A stretch of 64,000 bases of DNA from Ornithodoros turicata. Its lineage: Eukaryota; Arthropoda; Arachnida; Ixodida; Argasidae. The stretch is from contig NC_088201.1 in NCBI RefSeq assembly GCF_037126465.1, positions 134,630,052 through 134,694,051 of the forward strand, read 5' to 3'. The notes beneath the pieces were generated by a model, which was given only the letters and a program-made list of their open reading frames with translations, searched no databases and had not been told where the DNA came from. How positions within the stretch are numbered: position 1 is the first letter of the stretch; each line of letters begins with the position of its first letter. The position numbers were made by a program, and so were the translations under genes. Shown here in pieces: positions 1-10,792 of this stretch.

Positions 1-205
1 ACGCATCCAGTTCTTGCAAACCTTTGCTAATGGCATTAAATTGCGAAATATTGTTTTGTTGCTCGGAAAATACTAGCGCTGTTCTCAGTACCGCCCGCGC
101 ATTTTCTACCGTCACAGCTGGTGCATCCCCGCTTTCATCATCAGCTTCCTCTTCAACACTGTCGGAAGCAAAGACACTGACGATGTCGTTATCTGTGACT
201 GCAGC
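1..205 (-). pseudogene. Tigger/pogo transposase C-terminal fragment
   Basis: The minus strand is open from about 205 to 1. It encodes an acidic stretch (SVEEEADDESGDAP) and then a helical segment (ENARAVLRTALVFSEQQ, then FNAISKGLQELDA). This resembles the C-terminal tail of Tigger/CENP-B-like DDE transposases. No DDE catalytic residue is inside the window and the reading frame runs off the left edge. The call is by resemblance only; a TIR of matching style at 1383-1404 supports it. Confidence 0.45.
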
Positions 206-623
206 GCAGGGTCCTCCTTGCGGACCTTCTCAGTCTGAAATAGGTTTAGGAGAACTCGTCACAAGCCCGGTCGTCACAGGCCAACTGGTCATAGGTGAAC
301 TCGTCAAGGAGGCCAACTCGTCACAGGGCATCTCGTACGAGGAACTGCCGTCACGCCGGAATAATCGTCACAGTGAACCTGCCACCTGCTCACCGCACTG
401 TACTCCCCAACGTGTGAAATACGCGAAAGGCCCTCCTGACCTAACCTTGGTCAGTCTCGACGGGTGCATATTCTACATGAACTGACCCACTCCCCAACGT
501 GTGAAATACGGAAAAGGCTCTCCTGCCCTAACCTTCGTCAGTCTCTCAACTTTTGTCCGCGCCCCAGCAACGAAGCCCCACGCTGAGTTTTCGTCACTTC
601 CATGCTCTTCGTGCCCTTCGCGT

Positions 624-745
624 CGTTCATGTCGTTGTCCTCGTTCGTATCGTTCATGTCGGATAACTGTCTCCGAAGACCAGTCAGCAGGAGGGCAGTC
701 GTCCGGGCGCTGCGAAGCCTTCCTGTCATCACCCTCTTGGGAGCA
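624..745 (-). repeat. Antisense fragment of LINE-A ORF1 5' region
   Basis: Read on the minus strand, this closely matches LINE-A ORF1 around 1680-1810. It includes the run encoding MNDTNEDNDMND and the flanking gcttcgcagcgcc block. It is a short retroposed or recombined fragment inside the Tigger element. The ORFs that overlap it on either strand are by-products of this homology. Confidence 0.7.
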
Positions 746-1434
746 AGATGTGAAATTTGTACGGTCAGCGGTCTTCGGAATCCGGGTTTGCGGAAGTGCG
801 GGTCCGGCACTGGACTAATCCCTTTGGTAAAACACGGTGAAACGCATTCGCTTTCCCTTTCCTTCTTACTTTGCATTAAACATATTCCCCCCCCCCCTGG
901 AACGGGGTCAACCTTGCAACCAGTGTTCCGGTGACGAACCGCCCCCCTTGACCGCCCTTGACAAGTGTTCCGGTGACAAAAGGACCTCGTACCAGAGGGC
1001 CGGTGTGACCAATTATCCTGTGACGAGTATTCCGGTGACGAGTGGGATTGTGACGAGTGGACCGGTTCCCGTCTGAAATGAATAGGATGTTCAGTGGATT
1101 ACTTTTGTGTAACGTGAAAAGTCGGAATGGCGGAAATTTCTTACTAGCAACACCCTCTTTGTGTCAGTAAAAAGAAGGCCACGACCAGGGTCCCCGACCT
1201 CGCTTGACTAAGTGTGGGCCAAGTGTCCTTCCTGGACAATCACCGGATAACTGAAATCGATTAAGTCACTTCTGTTCCCTGGAATTCTCGTCCGAGTCCG
1301 GAAGCTGAAGTCCGGATAAACGAGGGCGAAATACATGGGGAGAAATTCGTCCCCATGCTTTTTTGTCCGGATAGCGCGGGATCCGGATAAACGGGGGTCG
1401 ACTGTATAAGCAATGTTTTAACTGCTTATTTTGT

Positions 1435-1461
1435 CTGAAGAAGGGCAGATACTGCCCGAAA
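1435..1461 (+). ncRNA. Hammerhead-like motif in PLE 5' pLTR
   Basis: CTGAAGA (1435-1441) is followed by a perfect gggcag/ctgccc hairpin (1443-1457) and GAAA (1458-1461). This order resembles the conserved core of hammerhead ribozymes known from PLE pLTRs. An extra A follows the CTGAAGA box. Stem I is not certain: the upstream ataagca/tgcttat hairpin is a candidate. The 3' pLTR keeps the same stem with a different loop. Confidence 0.5.
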
Positions 1462-1491
1462 GCTCATGTATTAAATAGTTACACTGGCTTC

Positions 1492-1503
1492 GTGCTTCAT
1501 TCT
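1492..1503. repeat. Left target-site duplication of LINE-A
   Basis: gtgcttcattct at 1492-1503 is repeated at 6848-6859, immediately after the LINE-A TG tail. The uninterrupted version is seen in the PLE 3' pLTR near 10880. The first two bases are ambiguous because the LINE ends in TG repeats. Confidence 0.9.
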
Positions 1504-1596
1504 CTTCTTCTTCTCTCGTGCAACACGGACGTCTGTTCTTCAGCTCCCTCAAATACAACCACAGAGCACTATCTGGGACGGGGTATTCTACCCCGT

Positions 1597-3060
1597 ATGG
1601 CAGCGACCCAGAACCCCCTTCCCGCTGGCGGAAGGCGGGATACATCGCCGCCCCATCGCAGCCGGTCGCCGATAGCCCGTCGCTCCCAAGAGGGTGATGA
1701 CGGGAAGGCTTCCCAGCGCCAGGACGACTGCCCTTCTGCTGACTGGTCTTCGGAGACAGTTATCCTCGACATGAACGATACGAACAAGGACAACGACATG
1801 AACGAGGACAACCTTGATGACAACCCCTTCACCCTGGTGACATATACGAAGAAGCGCTCGGAAGGTATTCCGGTCGTCTTCACACCCACGTCTCCTGGGG
1901 CATCCTTCTGGCGCGTTAATCCAAACGTCGTTGCGCGTGACATCTGCTCCGCTGCCCAGGAGCCTATACGAAAACATCGGTTCAATAAGGACGGAAGTAT
2001 GTGTGTGTTCGTATCATCTGAGGGTGCTGTTGCCAAATTGCTTGGCCTAGTGACTGTCGCGGGTGTAGGTGTGCAAGTGAGCATCGCCAAGTCGTATGTT
2101 GAGAACATGGGGAAGATCAGCGATGTCCCTCTGCCTTATGGTGACGAAGAAATTGCCTCCTACCTAGAGGGCTTCGGGGTGGTGTCGGCTCGTCGGCAAG
2201 TCGGACGTATCTCCACGCAGGATGGTCAGGATAAGCTCATCCCCCTCAGATCGGTCATTCTTACATTCAAGTCCAACGTCAAACTGCCGCACAGTGTGAC
2301 ATTGGGTTTCACCGACTACGCTGTGCGCGAGTATGTTGGGGCTCCCGTCCAGTGCTTCAAGTGCCAGCGGTTTGGCCACATTGCTCGCAACTGCCGGGGT
2401 TCAACCACATGCAAGATATGTGCGGGGCCGCACATGCAGACGGACTGCACTGTGAAGCGACAACCCAAGTGTGCAAACTGCGGGGGCCCTTATGTGGCTT
2501 CGGACTCGCGGTGTATCCAGAAGAACATAGCCACTCGGCGTTATCGGGACGCCGTTTTGCCCAAGTCTGGCAGCTCCGACAGAAACCAAGCGGGTGTTCG
2601 CGTTCCGCCTGCTCGTCCCGCGCCTAAGCCTGCTAAGCCCGCCAAGCCTGCTAAAACGTCTTCGAGGCGCCCCCGTGCCCTCCAGGGCGTTAAACTTCCT
2701 TCATGGCAATTCCCTCCAATGGTCAGCCGCGGCACAGCGGCGTCTGCCACCGACTCAACACAGCCTTTGAAGGCGGACACGGATAATTTGCGGCCGGCTT
2801 CTCCAAAAGTTTCCTACGCGGATGCAGCCGGCCATCAACCGCAAAGGTCTCTGCGGCGGCCTGCAGTGTCGAGCGAGCTGAGGCGTTCAAGCTCTATGGT
2901 TAGGAACCGGGATGACATGCTCAGCGCACTGTTGCCGCTGGTTTTTGTCGCTTTGAAGGCTGTCGTCGCCGCTTTCCCTGGTGCTTCCCAGTTGCCTGAA
3001 GTCCGGGCTCTTCTGGCAGCGGACAACCTCTTTTTGCCACACAATGCAGCAAGCGTGTAA
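1597..3060 (+). CDS. LINE-A ORF1, gag-like zinc-knuckle protein
   Basis: About 487 residues from the ATG at 1597; an upstream GTG at 1492 lies in PLE sequence and is not the start. The N-terminal third is low complexity with an acidic MNDTNKDNDMNEDN run. The middle resembles the RNA-binding domain of LINE ORF1 proteins (NPFTLVTYTKK, YGDEEIASYLEGFG). Three cysteine knuckles follow: CFKCQRFGHIARNC, CKICAGPHMQTDC and CANCGGPYVASDSRC. A Pro/Ala/Lys-rich linker and a hydrophobic C-terminus (LLPLVFVALKAVVAAF) close it. Such proteins coat LINE RNA. It overlaps the likely ORF2 start by 17 bases. The frame is fully open, unlike ORF2. Confidence 0.85.
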   Translation: MAATQNPLPAGGRRDTSPPHRSRSPIARRSQEGDDGKASQRQDDCPSADWSSETVILDMNDTNKDNDMNEDNLDDNPFTLVTYTKKRSEGIPVVFTPTSPGASFWRVNPNVVARDICSAAQEPIRKHRFNKDGSMCVFVSSEGAVAKLLGLVTVAGVGVQVSIAKSYVENMGKISDVPLPYGDEEIASYLEGFGVVSARRQVGRISTQDGQDKLIPLRSVILTFKSNVKLPHSVTLGFTDYAVREYVGAPVQCFKCQRFGHIARNCRGSTTCKICAGPHMQTDCTVKRQPKCANCGGPYVASDSRCIQKNIATRRYRDAVLPKSGSSDRNQAGVRVPPARPAPKPAKPAKPAKTSSRRPRALQGVKLPSWQFPPMVSRGTAASATDSTQPLKADTDNLRPASPKVSYADAAGHQPQRSLRRPAVSSELRRSSSMVRNRDDMLSALLPLVFVALKAVVAAFPGASQLPEVRALLAADNLFLPHNAASV

Positions 3061-6000
3061 ATCTGCTGCCATATTGCAGTGGAACGCGCGTGGCCTTCGG
3101 AATAAGCTACCCGACTTGAAAGCATTCGTCCTTCGGCATCAGACACCAGTACTTGCTATTTGCGAAGCGTATGTCCCGCAAGACTTTCGACTTAGTGGAT
3201 ATATCACTTACACATTGGACAACACATCTCCGTCTCGAACCATCATCTGCGTAAGAAATGACCTGACCTCGACACTAATTCACTCTCGACATGACCCATT
3301 TGACTACATTGAGTGTAAAGTACGCATGGGCCGTACCGTATTGACTGTTGTGAGCCTGTACATTCCCCCGTCGGCTACTGTGACAGCTCGCAGTATTAGG
3401 GATATATTTGCCTGTCTCCCAGCCCCGTTTGTTGTTGTTGGTGATGTCAACGCACACCATCCCTTGTGGGGTAGCAGAAAGGTTGACACCCGCGGCAAAA
3501 TCTGGGCGGACGTTATAGAGGATCTGCGACTGCATCTTCTCAATGATGGGTCATCTACGTTCCTCGGCCGGTGTTTTCGGTCAGACTCTTTAGACCTCTC
3601 TCTGTGCTCAAAGGATGTATCCAGGTACATGTCGTGGGCGGTTGGCCTGGACGGTCGGGGAAGTGACCATCTTCCCATTTTCATTGGTTTTAAAAAATTT
3701 CTTCAGAAAGAACGGCGTAAAGCTGTAACGATAACGGATTGGTCAGCCTTTCGCGCCTTGTGTTCTACCAGCACCCGACCTGACCTCTCAGCAGACGAGA
3801 TGGCAGGATGCATCGAGGAGGCCCTTCGTTCATCAAGCAAGTATGTTAAAGTCGTTCCTAGACATCTCGGCTCAAACCCTAGGGTTGAGCAGCTGCGGGC
3901 ATACCGTCGACGCGCCGAGCGCACTGCTCGTCGGACTGGGTTGCTCAAAGACATCCAAGAAGCCCGCCGCGCGTGCAAGGCAGTCACTAAGGAGCTGGCT
4001 GCGATTGATCGTAAGCGCTGAAGGCAGTTCTGCGGATCGTTGTCGTCTTTTGACGGCCCGGCGAAGATCTGGCGAGTGGCAAGAAGTTTAAGCGAACCTC
4101 CCACGAACCAGCATCCTTTAGGTGCGCTTGCGCTGTCCTCCTCAAAGTCCGAATCAGAGGTGGCTCAGGCCTTCTGCAACACCATTGCCGCTCCTTCGAA
4201 GGCTGCAAGTTCAACATGGTTTTCTTCCCATGTGACTACGTTAGTCGAACGGATTCGAGCTGCGCCCATAGTCACTGATCCGGACGTGGATATGGATTTC
4301 TCACTGGCCGAGTTCAGAAGCGCGCTGCTGCTGTCTCGGGTTCGGTCCTCTCCTGGGCCGGATAATGTCACCTATAGGGCTCTCCGCAACCTTGATCAGA
4401 AATGTGTGAAGTATCTGCTGGAGGTATTTAATAGATCATGGAGGTCAGGGAAAGTACCCGGCAGTTGGAAGCGCGCACGTGTTATTCCGCTATTGAAGCC
4501 AGGCAAACCACCATAGCAGCTCTCCTCCTTTCCACCAGTGAGCCTGACTAGCTGCCTTGGGAAGTTGATGGAGCGCATGGTACTCGCTAGACTGGAGTGG
4601 TGGCTCGAACCTCGCCGCGTCTTCCCGGAAGAAATGTCAGGCTTTCGACGGCACAGAGCAGCAATAGACTCGGTACTCGATTTAATCACTTCTGTGGAAG
4701 ACGCAAAGGTGCGCAAGAAGACTATGCTGGCTGCCTTTCTCGATGTTATGCGGGCGTACGATACTGTCAGCCACGCTTCTGTCCTCCATGGCCTTGTTGA
4801 TGCCGCCCTGCCTTTCAGAGCTCTCTCATGGCTTACTGATTTCCTTCATGGACGGGAACTGTTCGTACGCACAAGCCAGGGGGATACAGACTTTGTCAAG
4901 TTGACCCATGGGGTGCCCCAGGGAAGTGTTCTGAGCCCCATCTTATTCAACATTGTTATGGCTGGCCTTCGAGGTTGCGTCGGTAGGAGAGTGGCTATCT
5001 CCATCTATGCTGATGACATTTGTATCTGGACCACCGGTAAATCCCGTCCTGCCCTCCAGCGACGCCTCCAACTCGCTCTCGATGCTATCCATCTGTACCT
5101 GTCCCTGGCGGGCTTAGACATATCGACGGAAAAGACAGTAGTAATTCCTTTTACAAGGCGGAACATGAGGCACTTCCAGCTTTCCGTTGCAGGCATACCG
5201 TTGAAGCACGTGTCTCACCATAGGTTCCTCGGTCTCACTGTTGATGCTAGGCTCTCTTGGCGGAGGCATATTGCAAGCTTGGAGATCAAGATCCACCGTT
5301 GGATTGCAGTGATCCGTCGCTTGGCAGGCATGAGATGGGGCAGTGACACGAGCTCTCTGTTGGCCGTCCACAGGGCTTTGGTTCGAGGGTCCCTCGCGTA
5401 TAGTTTGCCGGTGCTTAATGGCCTGCCGACATCTTCTGATCATAAGCTGCAGTGCCTCCTGGCGCGAAGCCTCCGTGTGTGCCTCGGCGTCCCCCGAGCA
5501 GCAGAGACCCGAGCAGTTATTGCCGAAGCGAGGGACACCCCGCTGGAGGTTCTTCGCTACGGTGAGACCTGCCGACTTTTTCTCCGCCTTTTATCCCATC
5601 ATCGGCGGCACCCGCTCGTTTCGAAGATCTTGAGGCGCAAGCACTGCAAGGTCCGCTCGGTGATGACTCAGCTGAAGCCTAGCGTCCCGCGTTTCGTAGT
5701 GAAGACAGTGGCTCCCAGTGCCCCTCCATGGTCTCTGTCAAGCCCAGTCACCTGCCTAACTGTTCCTGGCCTGCATGGAAGGAAAAGGGATACAGCCCCG
5801 TGTGTCGCCAAGCAGCTTACCCTGGGCATGATGAACGACAACTACACGGCGTCATCGTCAGTTTTCACTGACGGGTCATCTACTCGGGGTGGATCATCCT
5901 CGGCATTTGTCATTCCATCCCAGTCAGTCTCCTGTGGTCACCGTCTTTCTCACAGAACATCGTCTACGTGTGCCGAGCTTTACGCCATTCTATTTGCTAT

Positions 6001-6724
6001 GCAAAAAATATCAGCCAGTCCAGCTCAGTCCTGGGTCGTCTTTACAGACTCAAGACCCGCGCTCCAGTGTGTGGCCAACTTGGGGATACGTGGACTCCTC
6101 GGTCCTGTTGTCTTTGACATCCTGCAAGCTTATAAGAAGGCGACCATTGTAGGGCACACTGTAATATTGCAGTGGATCCCCGGACATGTCGGTATCAGCG
6201 GCAACGAAGAAGCAGACAGAGCCGCATTGAACGCCCACCAGCACGCAGCTTTTTCCCCGATAATGATGTCGTCGGGCGACCGAAAACACCTCCTCTTGAC
6301 TCTCACCGGTCCCAAGATGCAGGCTCAGTGGAAACACGACAAAGCTCACTCCCTTCTCTCTGGTGTAGACCCCACGCTTTCTCTCGTTATTCCTCCGCGA
6401 CTACCGCGCCCATTAACTGCTCTATTCCACCGCATGAGGCTCAACGTTGCCTTTACACCTGCCTTTCAACACCGTCTCGGCTCCACCTCGTCTTCCCTCT
6501 GCCCCACTTGTGGAGTGCACGGCGACCTCAGCCACGTCATCCTGGCTTGCGGGCAATACCACCACGAGCGTGCCCTAATGGAACTCTCTATGCAACGCAT
6601 CGACAAGCGGCCGTTCAACCTAGCGAAGATCCTCGGTCCGTGGTCGAACGCTGCCCACCAGACGCAGGGCCTTCGTCTTCTGGCGGAGTACTTGTGCTCC
6701 ACCGGTCTGGCGACGGCTCTTTGA
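3044..6724 (+). pseudogene. LINE-A ORF2 (endonuclease, reverse transcriptase, RNase H), two stops
   Basis: One frame throughout, probably starting at the ATG at 3044 (MQQACKSAAILQWNARG). The N-terminal APE endonuclease shows GDVNAHHPLWGSR and GSDHLPIF. The reverse transcriptase shows VPQGSVLSPILFN and the catalytic YADDICIW. RNase H shows VFTDGSSTRGG, AELYAI, VFTDSRPAL and GNEEADRAA, giving the D-E-D-D set. A CPTCGVHGDLSHVILAC zinc-finger-like tail follows. Two in-frame stops break it: TGA at 4019-4021, where LINE-C has Trp, and TAG at 4514-4516, in a KPGKPP-x-ALSSF context. No frameshift was seen. It would act by target-primed reverse transcription. Confidence 0.9.
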
Positions 6725-6818
6725 AAGCCCTATCATCATCCCTTCATTCTCCCCCAACGCGAAATAGGGCAGTGTACTGCCTCAGCGGCGGTGAATCGCC
6801 CACCCCATTACCATCCAA

Positions 6819-6850
<32 letters not shown>
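6725..6850 (+). other. LINE-A 3' UTR and (TG)n tail
   Basis: The short 3' UTR contains a perfect hairpin, ggcagt-gt-actgcc, and a second, ggcg-gtgaat-cgcc. It ends in gtatg(tg)n from about 6820. The second LINE-A copy ends the same way with fewer TG units, so the TG tract belongs to the element and not to the target. Confidence 0.85.
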
Positions 6851-6851
<1 letters not shown>

Positions 6852-6925
6852 TTCATTCTTTCGATATTATTTTTCTTGACGACGTTTCATCAAGCTGGAC
6901 TGTGTATTATTTTACCTTCTTGATC
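6848..6925 (+). repeat. PLE 5' pLTR, right part
   Basis: Starts with the second copy of the LINE-A target-site duplication (6848-6859). It continues with tcgatattatttttcttgac and the rest of the pLTR, matching 10880-10955 almost base for base. Confidence 0.85.
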
Positions 6926-6937
6926 TCAACCTTCACC

Positions 6938-7358
6938 ATGTCCAGTTGCGTGAGTTTGGAGCACCGCACAGTGATCATTGGATATTCATTAATCAAGTTA
7001 GTACCGAAGTTCCTGAATTCCTCTAACGTAACAGCTTTACCCGTCACTGGAGCACGTATTTTGGCCTCTATCGAAATCGTCGACGACCTGCCCAAAGATG
7101 TGTCTGTGATCATCATACAGATCGGATCTATCGATGTGACGGAATCGCCGATAAGTACCTGTGTTGAAAGAATTGAACTGTTGTTGTCTGCTCTCCGCTC
7201 TGCTCGGCCAAATGCACTCGTCATTTTTTCCAAGTGTTCCTCCAAGGGTCCCTTCTTTCTACGGTACTTGTGACCAGTGGAACTTTCTACAACGTACTAA
7301 CACCGCGATAGAACTGCTGAACCATCATTTGTGGTATTTGTCCATGATTTCTCCATAA
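6938..7358 (+). pseudogene. SGNH-hydrolase-like ORF inside the PLE
   Basis: Frame 1 starts at the ATG at 6938 and runs to 7273 (MSSCVSLEHRTVIIGYSLIK). A second frame continues to 7358 (RVPSFYGTCDQWNFLQ), implying a frameshift near 7235-7255. The order matches SGNH/GDSL-like domains: VIIGYSL in the block I position (usually GDS), a GARI segment, a VSVIIIQIGSIDV strand (usually GTND), then RIELLLSALRSARPNALVIFSK. The block I Asp is Tyr and the GTND-type Asn is absent or shifted, so catalysis looks lost. It lies between the 5' pLTR and the RT. This could be a PLE-encoded accessory protein or a captured ORF. Confidence 0.45.
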
Positions 7359-7703
7359 ATTCTCCAATCCAACCATCATTTCTCCGGCTCCGCCACAGAG
7401 CAGCTCGACCCGGACAAACAGTACACCAGCACTGCCGTCACCAGGGGTGTCATCATCACAGAATGGTGGTGTCCAAAAAGGCCGGCGAAAACGATCATCA
7501 AATGTTAATAAAAATTGACTCCAGGACGATACTTCTTGTAAGGCCAAAAACTACTTCCTAAAAGCACGTAAAATACTCGACAAAAAATTCGTTATGCTTC
7601 TCATCAATCATTTTTATCAGATTACATTAGTCACAAGGTCAGCCCCAGAGGCCCCAGAGTTTGAGCCGATTTTTCAGTTTCACTCATAACGTAACTCCAC
7701 CCA
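7359..7703. other. PLE spacer without recognisable gene
   Basis: Short ORFs only, with no domain I can name. It joins the SGNH-like remnant to the start of the PLE pol ORF. Confidence 0.6.
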
Positions 7704-10391
7704 ATGGCGAAAAGTTGTAATAACGCTTCCTTGGACCTTATTAAGATAGCACACTCCGAGATATCTCATATCCTTAAAGATTGCGATAATCAGCTTCGTC
7801 AGCTAGTCCCTTTCCTTACTGACAGTGATCTATCCGAGGTTACATCGTTCTCCTCCAAAAAGATTAACGAACTTAATTCTATTAAAGTCACTAAAGCCAA
7901 ACGCGATAATGTTTCGTTTGTTACTTTGTTTGTTTTGGGTTTGTTCGTTGTTATTTTGGGAGTAGCAGAACTAGTCAGGAGACAAGTTCAATTTCTCCCT
8001 GGTTTTCTTTTAAATAATCAATCAATCAATCAATCAATGTTTCGTTTACTCCACTGGTGGACTCTGACGTTTGTGAGCCACTTTATCCAGCAAACTCATC
8101 ATCTCCGCCCCAAACACAAACAGTCTTCAACTTTTCTAATACTGATCTTAGTGAGTCAGAACTTAGTGTTATATCCAAAGGGCTCGGCTTCGCCCCCGCA
8201 GGCTCTCGCATAGATAACTTTGAGATTCTTAATGATTTACAGAACTTATGCAGAAGAATGCATCTTCAAACATTTTGCCATGGTAGGCCAAATGATACCA
8301 ATGGCAATTTTAAGAAACATTCTACTTGGAGCCCAGACCCTAACAAGACTAGTCCATTAATTGATAACTACATTCAGGCTGTGCATAACGATATCATCAA
8401 CATGATCAGAAATAGTCCTCATTCTCCCCGCCAGAACCTCACATTTGAAGAAAAGTCGGCATTAAGACACTTAAAATCCCGTTCGGATATAATAGTTAGA
8501 CCAGCAGATAAAGGTGGTGGTGTCGTCGTTCTTAATACCACAGATTATATTGCAGAAGCTAACAAGCAACTAAGCGATCCCAAATTCTACTTAGCTCTTA
8601 ATAAAGACACTACGGCTTCATTCTACAAAACTATAAACCGAACTATTGATTCCCTTTGCCATCAGAACATAATTCTTCCCAACATTGCAAAGTTCATCAT
8701 ACCAAAAAACGTTAAACCAGGCCCATTTTATCTTCTTATTAAGGTGCATAAAGAAAACGATCCTGGGAGACCGATTATATCCGGCATCAATACCTCCACG
8801 GAAAACATCTCCCTTGTTGTTGATCAGTGCATTAGCCATATCCCGTGCCTCCTTCCTTCGTACATAAAAGATACAAACGACTTTCTGCTTAAGATTGAAT
8901 CTATTAACAATAGCGGTGTTGATCTCAATAATGCGATTTTAGCCACTATGGACGTAGCATCATTGTACACAAATATCCCGCATAGTGAGGGACTTCAATG
9001 CGTCGATACTTTTCTCAAGCTCTACCCGTCTGAGGTTCTTTGTAGCGCTGCTATTATTCCCCTTCTAGAACTGGTCCTGAAGTATAACATAACAACTTTG
9101 TATTTTCTAACACTCACTACGTACAAGTCCATGGAGCCGCAATGGCTTCACGCGTATCTCCAAATTATGCTAATATTTTTGCGGGGTCTTTTGAGAAAAG
9201 AGCACTTGAGAGCTCTGATGTACAGCCATTAATTTACTACAGGTATATTGATGATATATTTGTGTTTGGTCAGGAGACGAAATATCTTTGAAGGCATTTT
9301 TCGATCACTTTAATTCACTGCATAGTTCCATCAAATTCTCCTGCACTTTCTCATACCATACTGTGAATTTTCTTGATGTGACAGTTTCACTTAAAGATGG
9401 CAAGTTAGTAACTGACCTCTTCAAGAAACCTACAGACCGTCGTCAATACCTTCATTTCGATAGTTATCATCCCCATGCACAAAAGAAAAATATCCCCTAC
9501 GGTCAATTCTTGCGATTAAAACGTATTTGTTCCGATGAAAATAGTTTTTCCAAGCAATCCCGAAACATGTCTGTGGATTTCTTGAAACGAGGATACCCCC
9601 GCTCTTTAGTTAAAGATGCTCTACAGAAGTCATCCCAGAAAACAGAGAGATTCTCTTTTCAAACCAGTAATTAAAAAGGAGGGGTCAAACTTAATTTTCG
9701 CTACTCAATACAACAATGTTTTTAAAAAAATGCAAAACAATTCTTGATCGTCATATTAACATTCTACATGCAGACAGCAAATTAAGAGAAATATTCCTGC
9801 ATGCTCCTACCGTAGCGTTTTGGCGCCACCGTAACATCCGCGACATACTTTGTTCCTCTAAGGTTCAAAAACAGCCCTCAGGCTGCACCCCTTGTAATAG
9901 GAAACGATGTCAAACTTGTAAACATATATTTCCTTGCGCTAGAATCAAAAGTCACGCCAGCAATTTTGAGTTCAAAATTGGACAACCTTTAAACTGTTGC
10001 TCATATAACATTTGCTACACAATATTTTGCTCAAGATGTGGTTTACAGTACATTGGAGAGTCTTGTAATTCCATGCGTGAAAGGTTTTATATACACAAAG
10101 GGTGACATCGTTCATAAACGACAGACTCCCATATCTGTGCATTTCAATCTCCCTGGTCACGACTATAATGAAGATATAAAGATTGTAATTTTAGAATCCG
10201 GCTTCACTAACGATTATAAGCGTAAGAATAGAGAATCGTTTTTAATTGCAAAGTTTCACAGTCTGGTTCCCCATGGTATAAACGTACATAGCGACCCGCT
10301 TTACCACCTCATGAAAAGGAACATTGATATTTCGCCATCTGTTCCAACAATCAACAATGCTGTGGTAAATGCTTGTCATTTGGTTAATTAA
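7704..10391 (+). pseudogene. PLE pol: reverse transcriptase plus GIY-YIG endonuclease, frameshifted
   Basis: The N-terminus starts at 7704 (MAKSCNNASLDLIK), is cut by a 116 bp insertion, and resumes at 8039 in another frame. RT hallmarks in order are LRHLKSRSDIIVRPADKGGG, YLLIKVHKENDPGRPII, LATMDVASLYTNIPH and, after a frameshift near 9105, VSPNYANIFAG with the catalytic YIDDIFVFG (about 9240-9264). The thumb region VNFLDVTVSLKDGK and IPYGQFLRLKRICS follows another shift near 9275. The GIY-YIG part (9716-10391) has YTIFCSRCGLQYIGES, NSMRERF and, after a shift near 10090, PISVHFNLPGHDYNED. PLE proteins nick target DNA and prime reverse transcription there. At least four frame breaks make this copy dead. 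Confidence 0.9.
7920..8035 (+). mobile_element. 116 bp retroposed LINE/SINE 3' end inside PLE ORF
   Basis: Flanked by a perfect 12 bp duplication aatgtttcgttt (7908-7919 and 8036-8047). It contains ggagtagcagaactagtcag and ends in (caat)n. The same ggagtagcagaac...gacaagttcaa block occurs at about 20452-20505. Removing it rejoins the PLE protein (KRDNVSF to TPLVDSDVCE), which shows the direction of the event. Confidence 0.8.
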
Positions 10392-10792
10392 TTTGATTTT
10401 GTGACTGATTGATTAATGCACAATAATGATTTATGCTTCCCCTATACCCTGACATTGTATAATCCCTACCCTCATTATTTTAATGTGTGTGTGTGTGTGT
10501 AATATGTGTGTTTTTACAACATGTCACTGTCCAACTTTTGAATGCACAAGTAATTTTTTCGCGGAATTCACATTAGCTGTAAGCAACTTATATTTAACCG
10601 TTTTCTTCTTTTCAACGGACAAGCGCGCCTGCAGAAATTCAAACGGAAAGAGTGGTGTACGTTTCTTCCAACGGTCTTGGTGTCAGATATCTATCAAATG
10701 TTTAGCCTTCTGTTTTGTTCTTTGTGATTTCATCCTTGAGTTGCTTCTCTCTTGTTCTTTGATTCTTTCTCTCACCGATCCCACTCCTTATA
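10392..10792 (+). other. PLE 3' region before the pLTR
   Basis: No convincing gene. It contains a (TG)n tract at about 10483-10502 and pyrimidine-rich DNA leading into the 3' pLTR. Confidence 0.6.

Larger units (their letters stand above)
1..1404 (-). mobile_element. Tigger/pogo-type DNA transposon, right end, internally rearranged
   Basis: The right end reads as a terminal inverted repeat (1383-1404, ending ggggtcgactg) followed by TA at 1405-1406, the usual target of Tc1/mariner/pogo elements. Related ccggataaacg motifs recur near 1312-1325 and 1382-1393. A transposase C-terminal fragment lies on the minus strand at 1-205. The N-terminal DNA-binding part should lie between it and this TIR, but 210-1080 holds unrelated GTCACAGG/CCGGTGACGA-type repeats and an antisense LINE fragment. 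The element is therefore internally replaced. Its other end is left of the window. The flanking tataagcaatg is PLE pLTR sequence, so it inserted into the PLE. The family call rests on TIR style and the ORF remnant. Confidence 0.6.
1504..6847 (+). mobile_element. LINE-A: APE/RT/RNase H non-LTR retrotransposon, near full length
   Basis: The layout is a short 5' UTR, ORF1 with zinc knuckles, ORF2 with AP-endonuclease, reverse transcriptase and RNase H, a short 3' UTR, and a (TG)n tail from about 6820. This is the organisation of the I/LOA/R1-related group. A 12 bp target-site duplication flanks it, and the target is the pLTR of the surrounding PLE. It is inactive as it stands because ORF2 has two in-frame stops. 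A 5'-truncated copy lies at 57116-59019. Confidence 0.9.

Noticed and set aside
538..934. Overlapping ORFs of about 110 codons on both strands
   Set aside because: They are translations of an antisense LINE-A ORF1 fragment and flanking repeats; no independent domain.
6791..6937. N-terminal extension of the SGNH-like ORF through (TG)n
   Set aside because: It reads Cys-Val repeats from the LINE tail; the natural start is the ATG at 6938.
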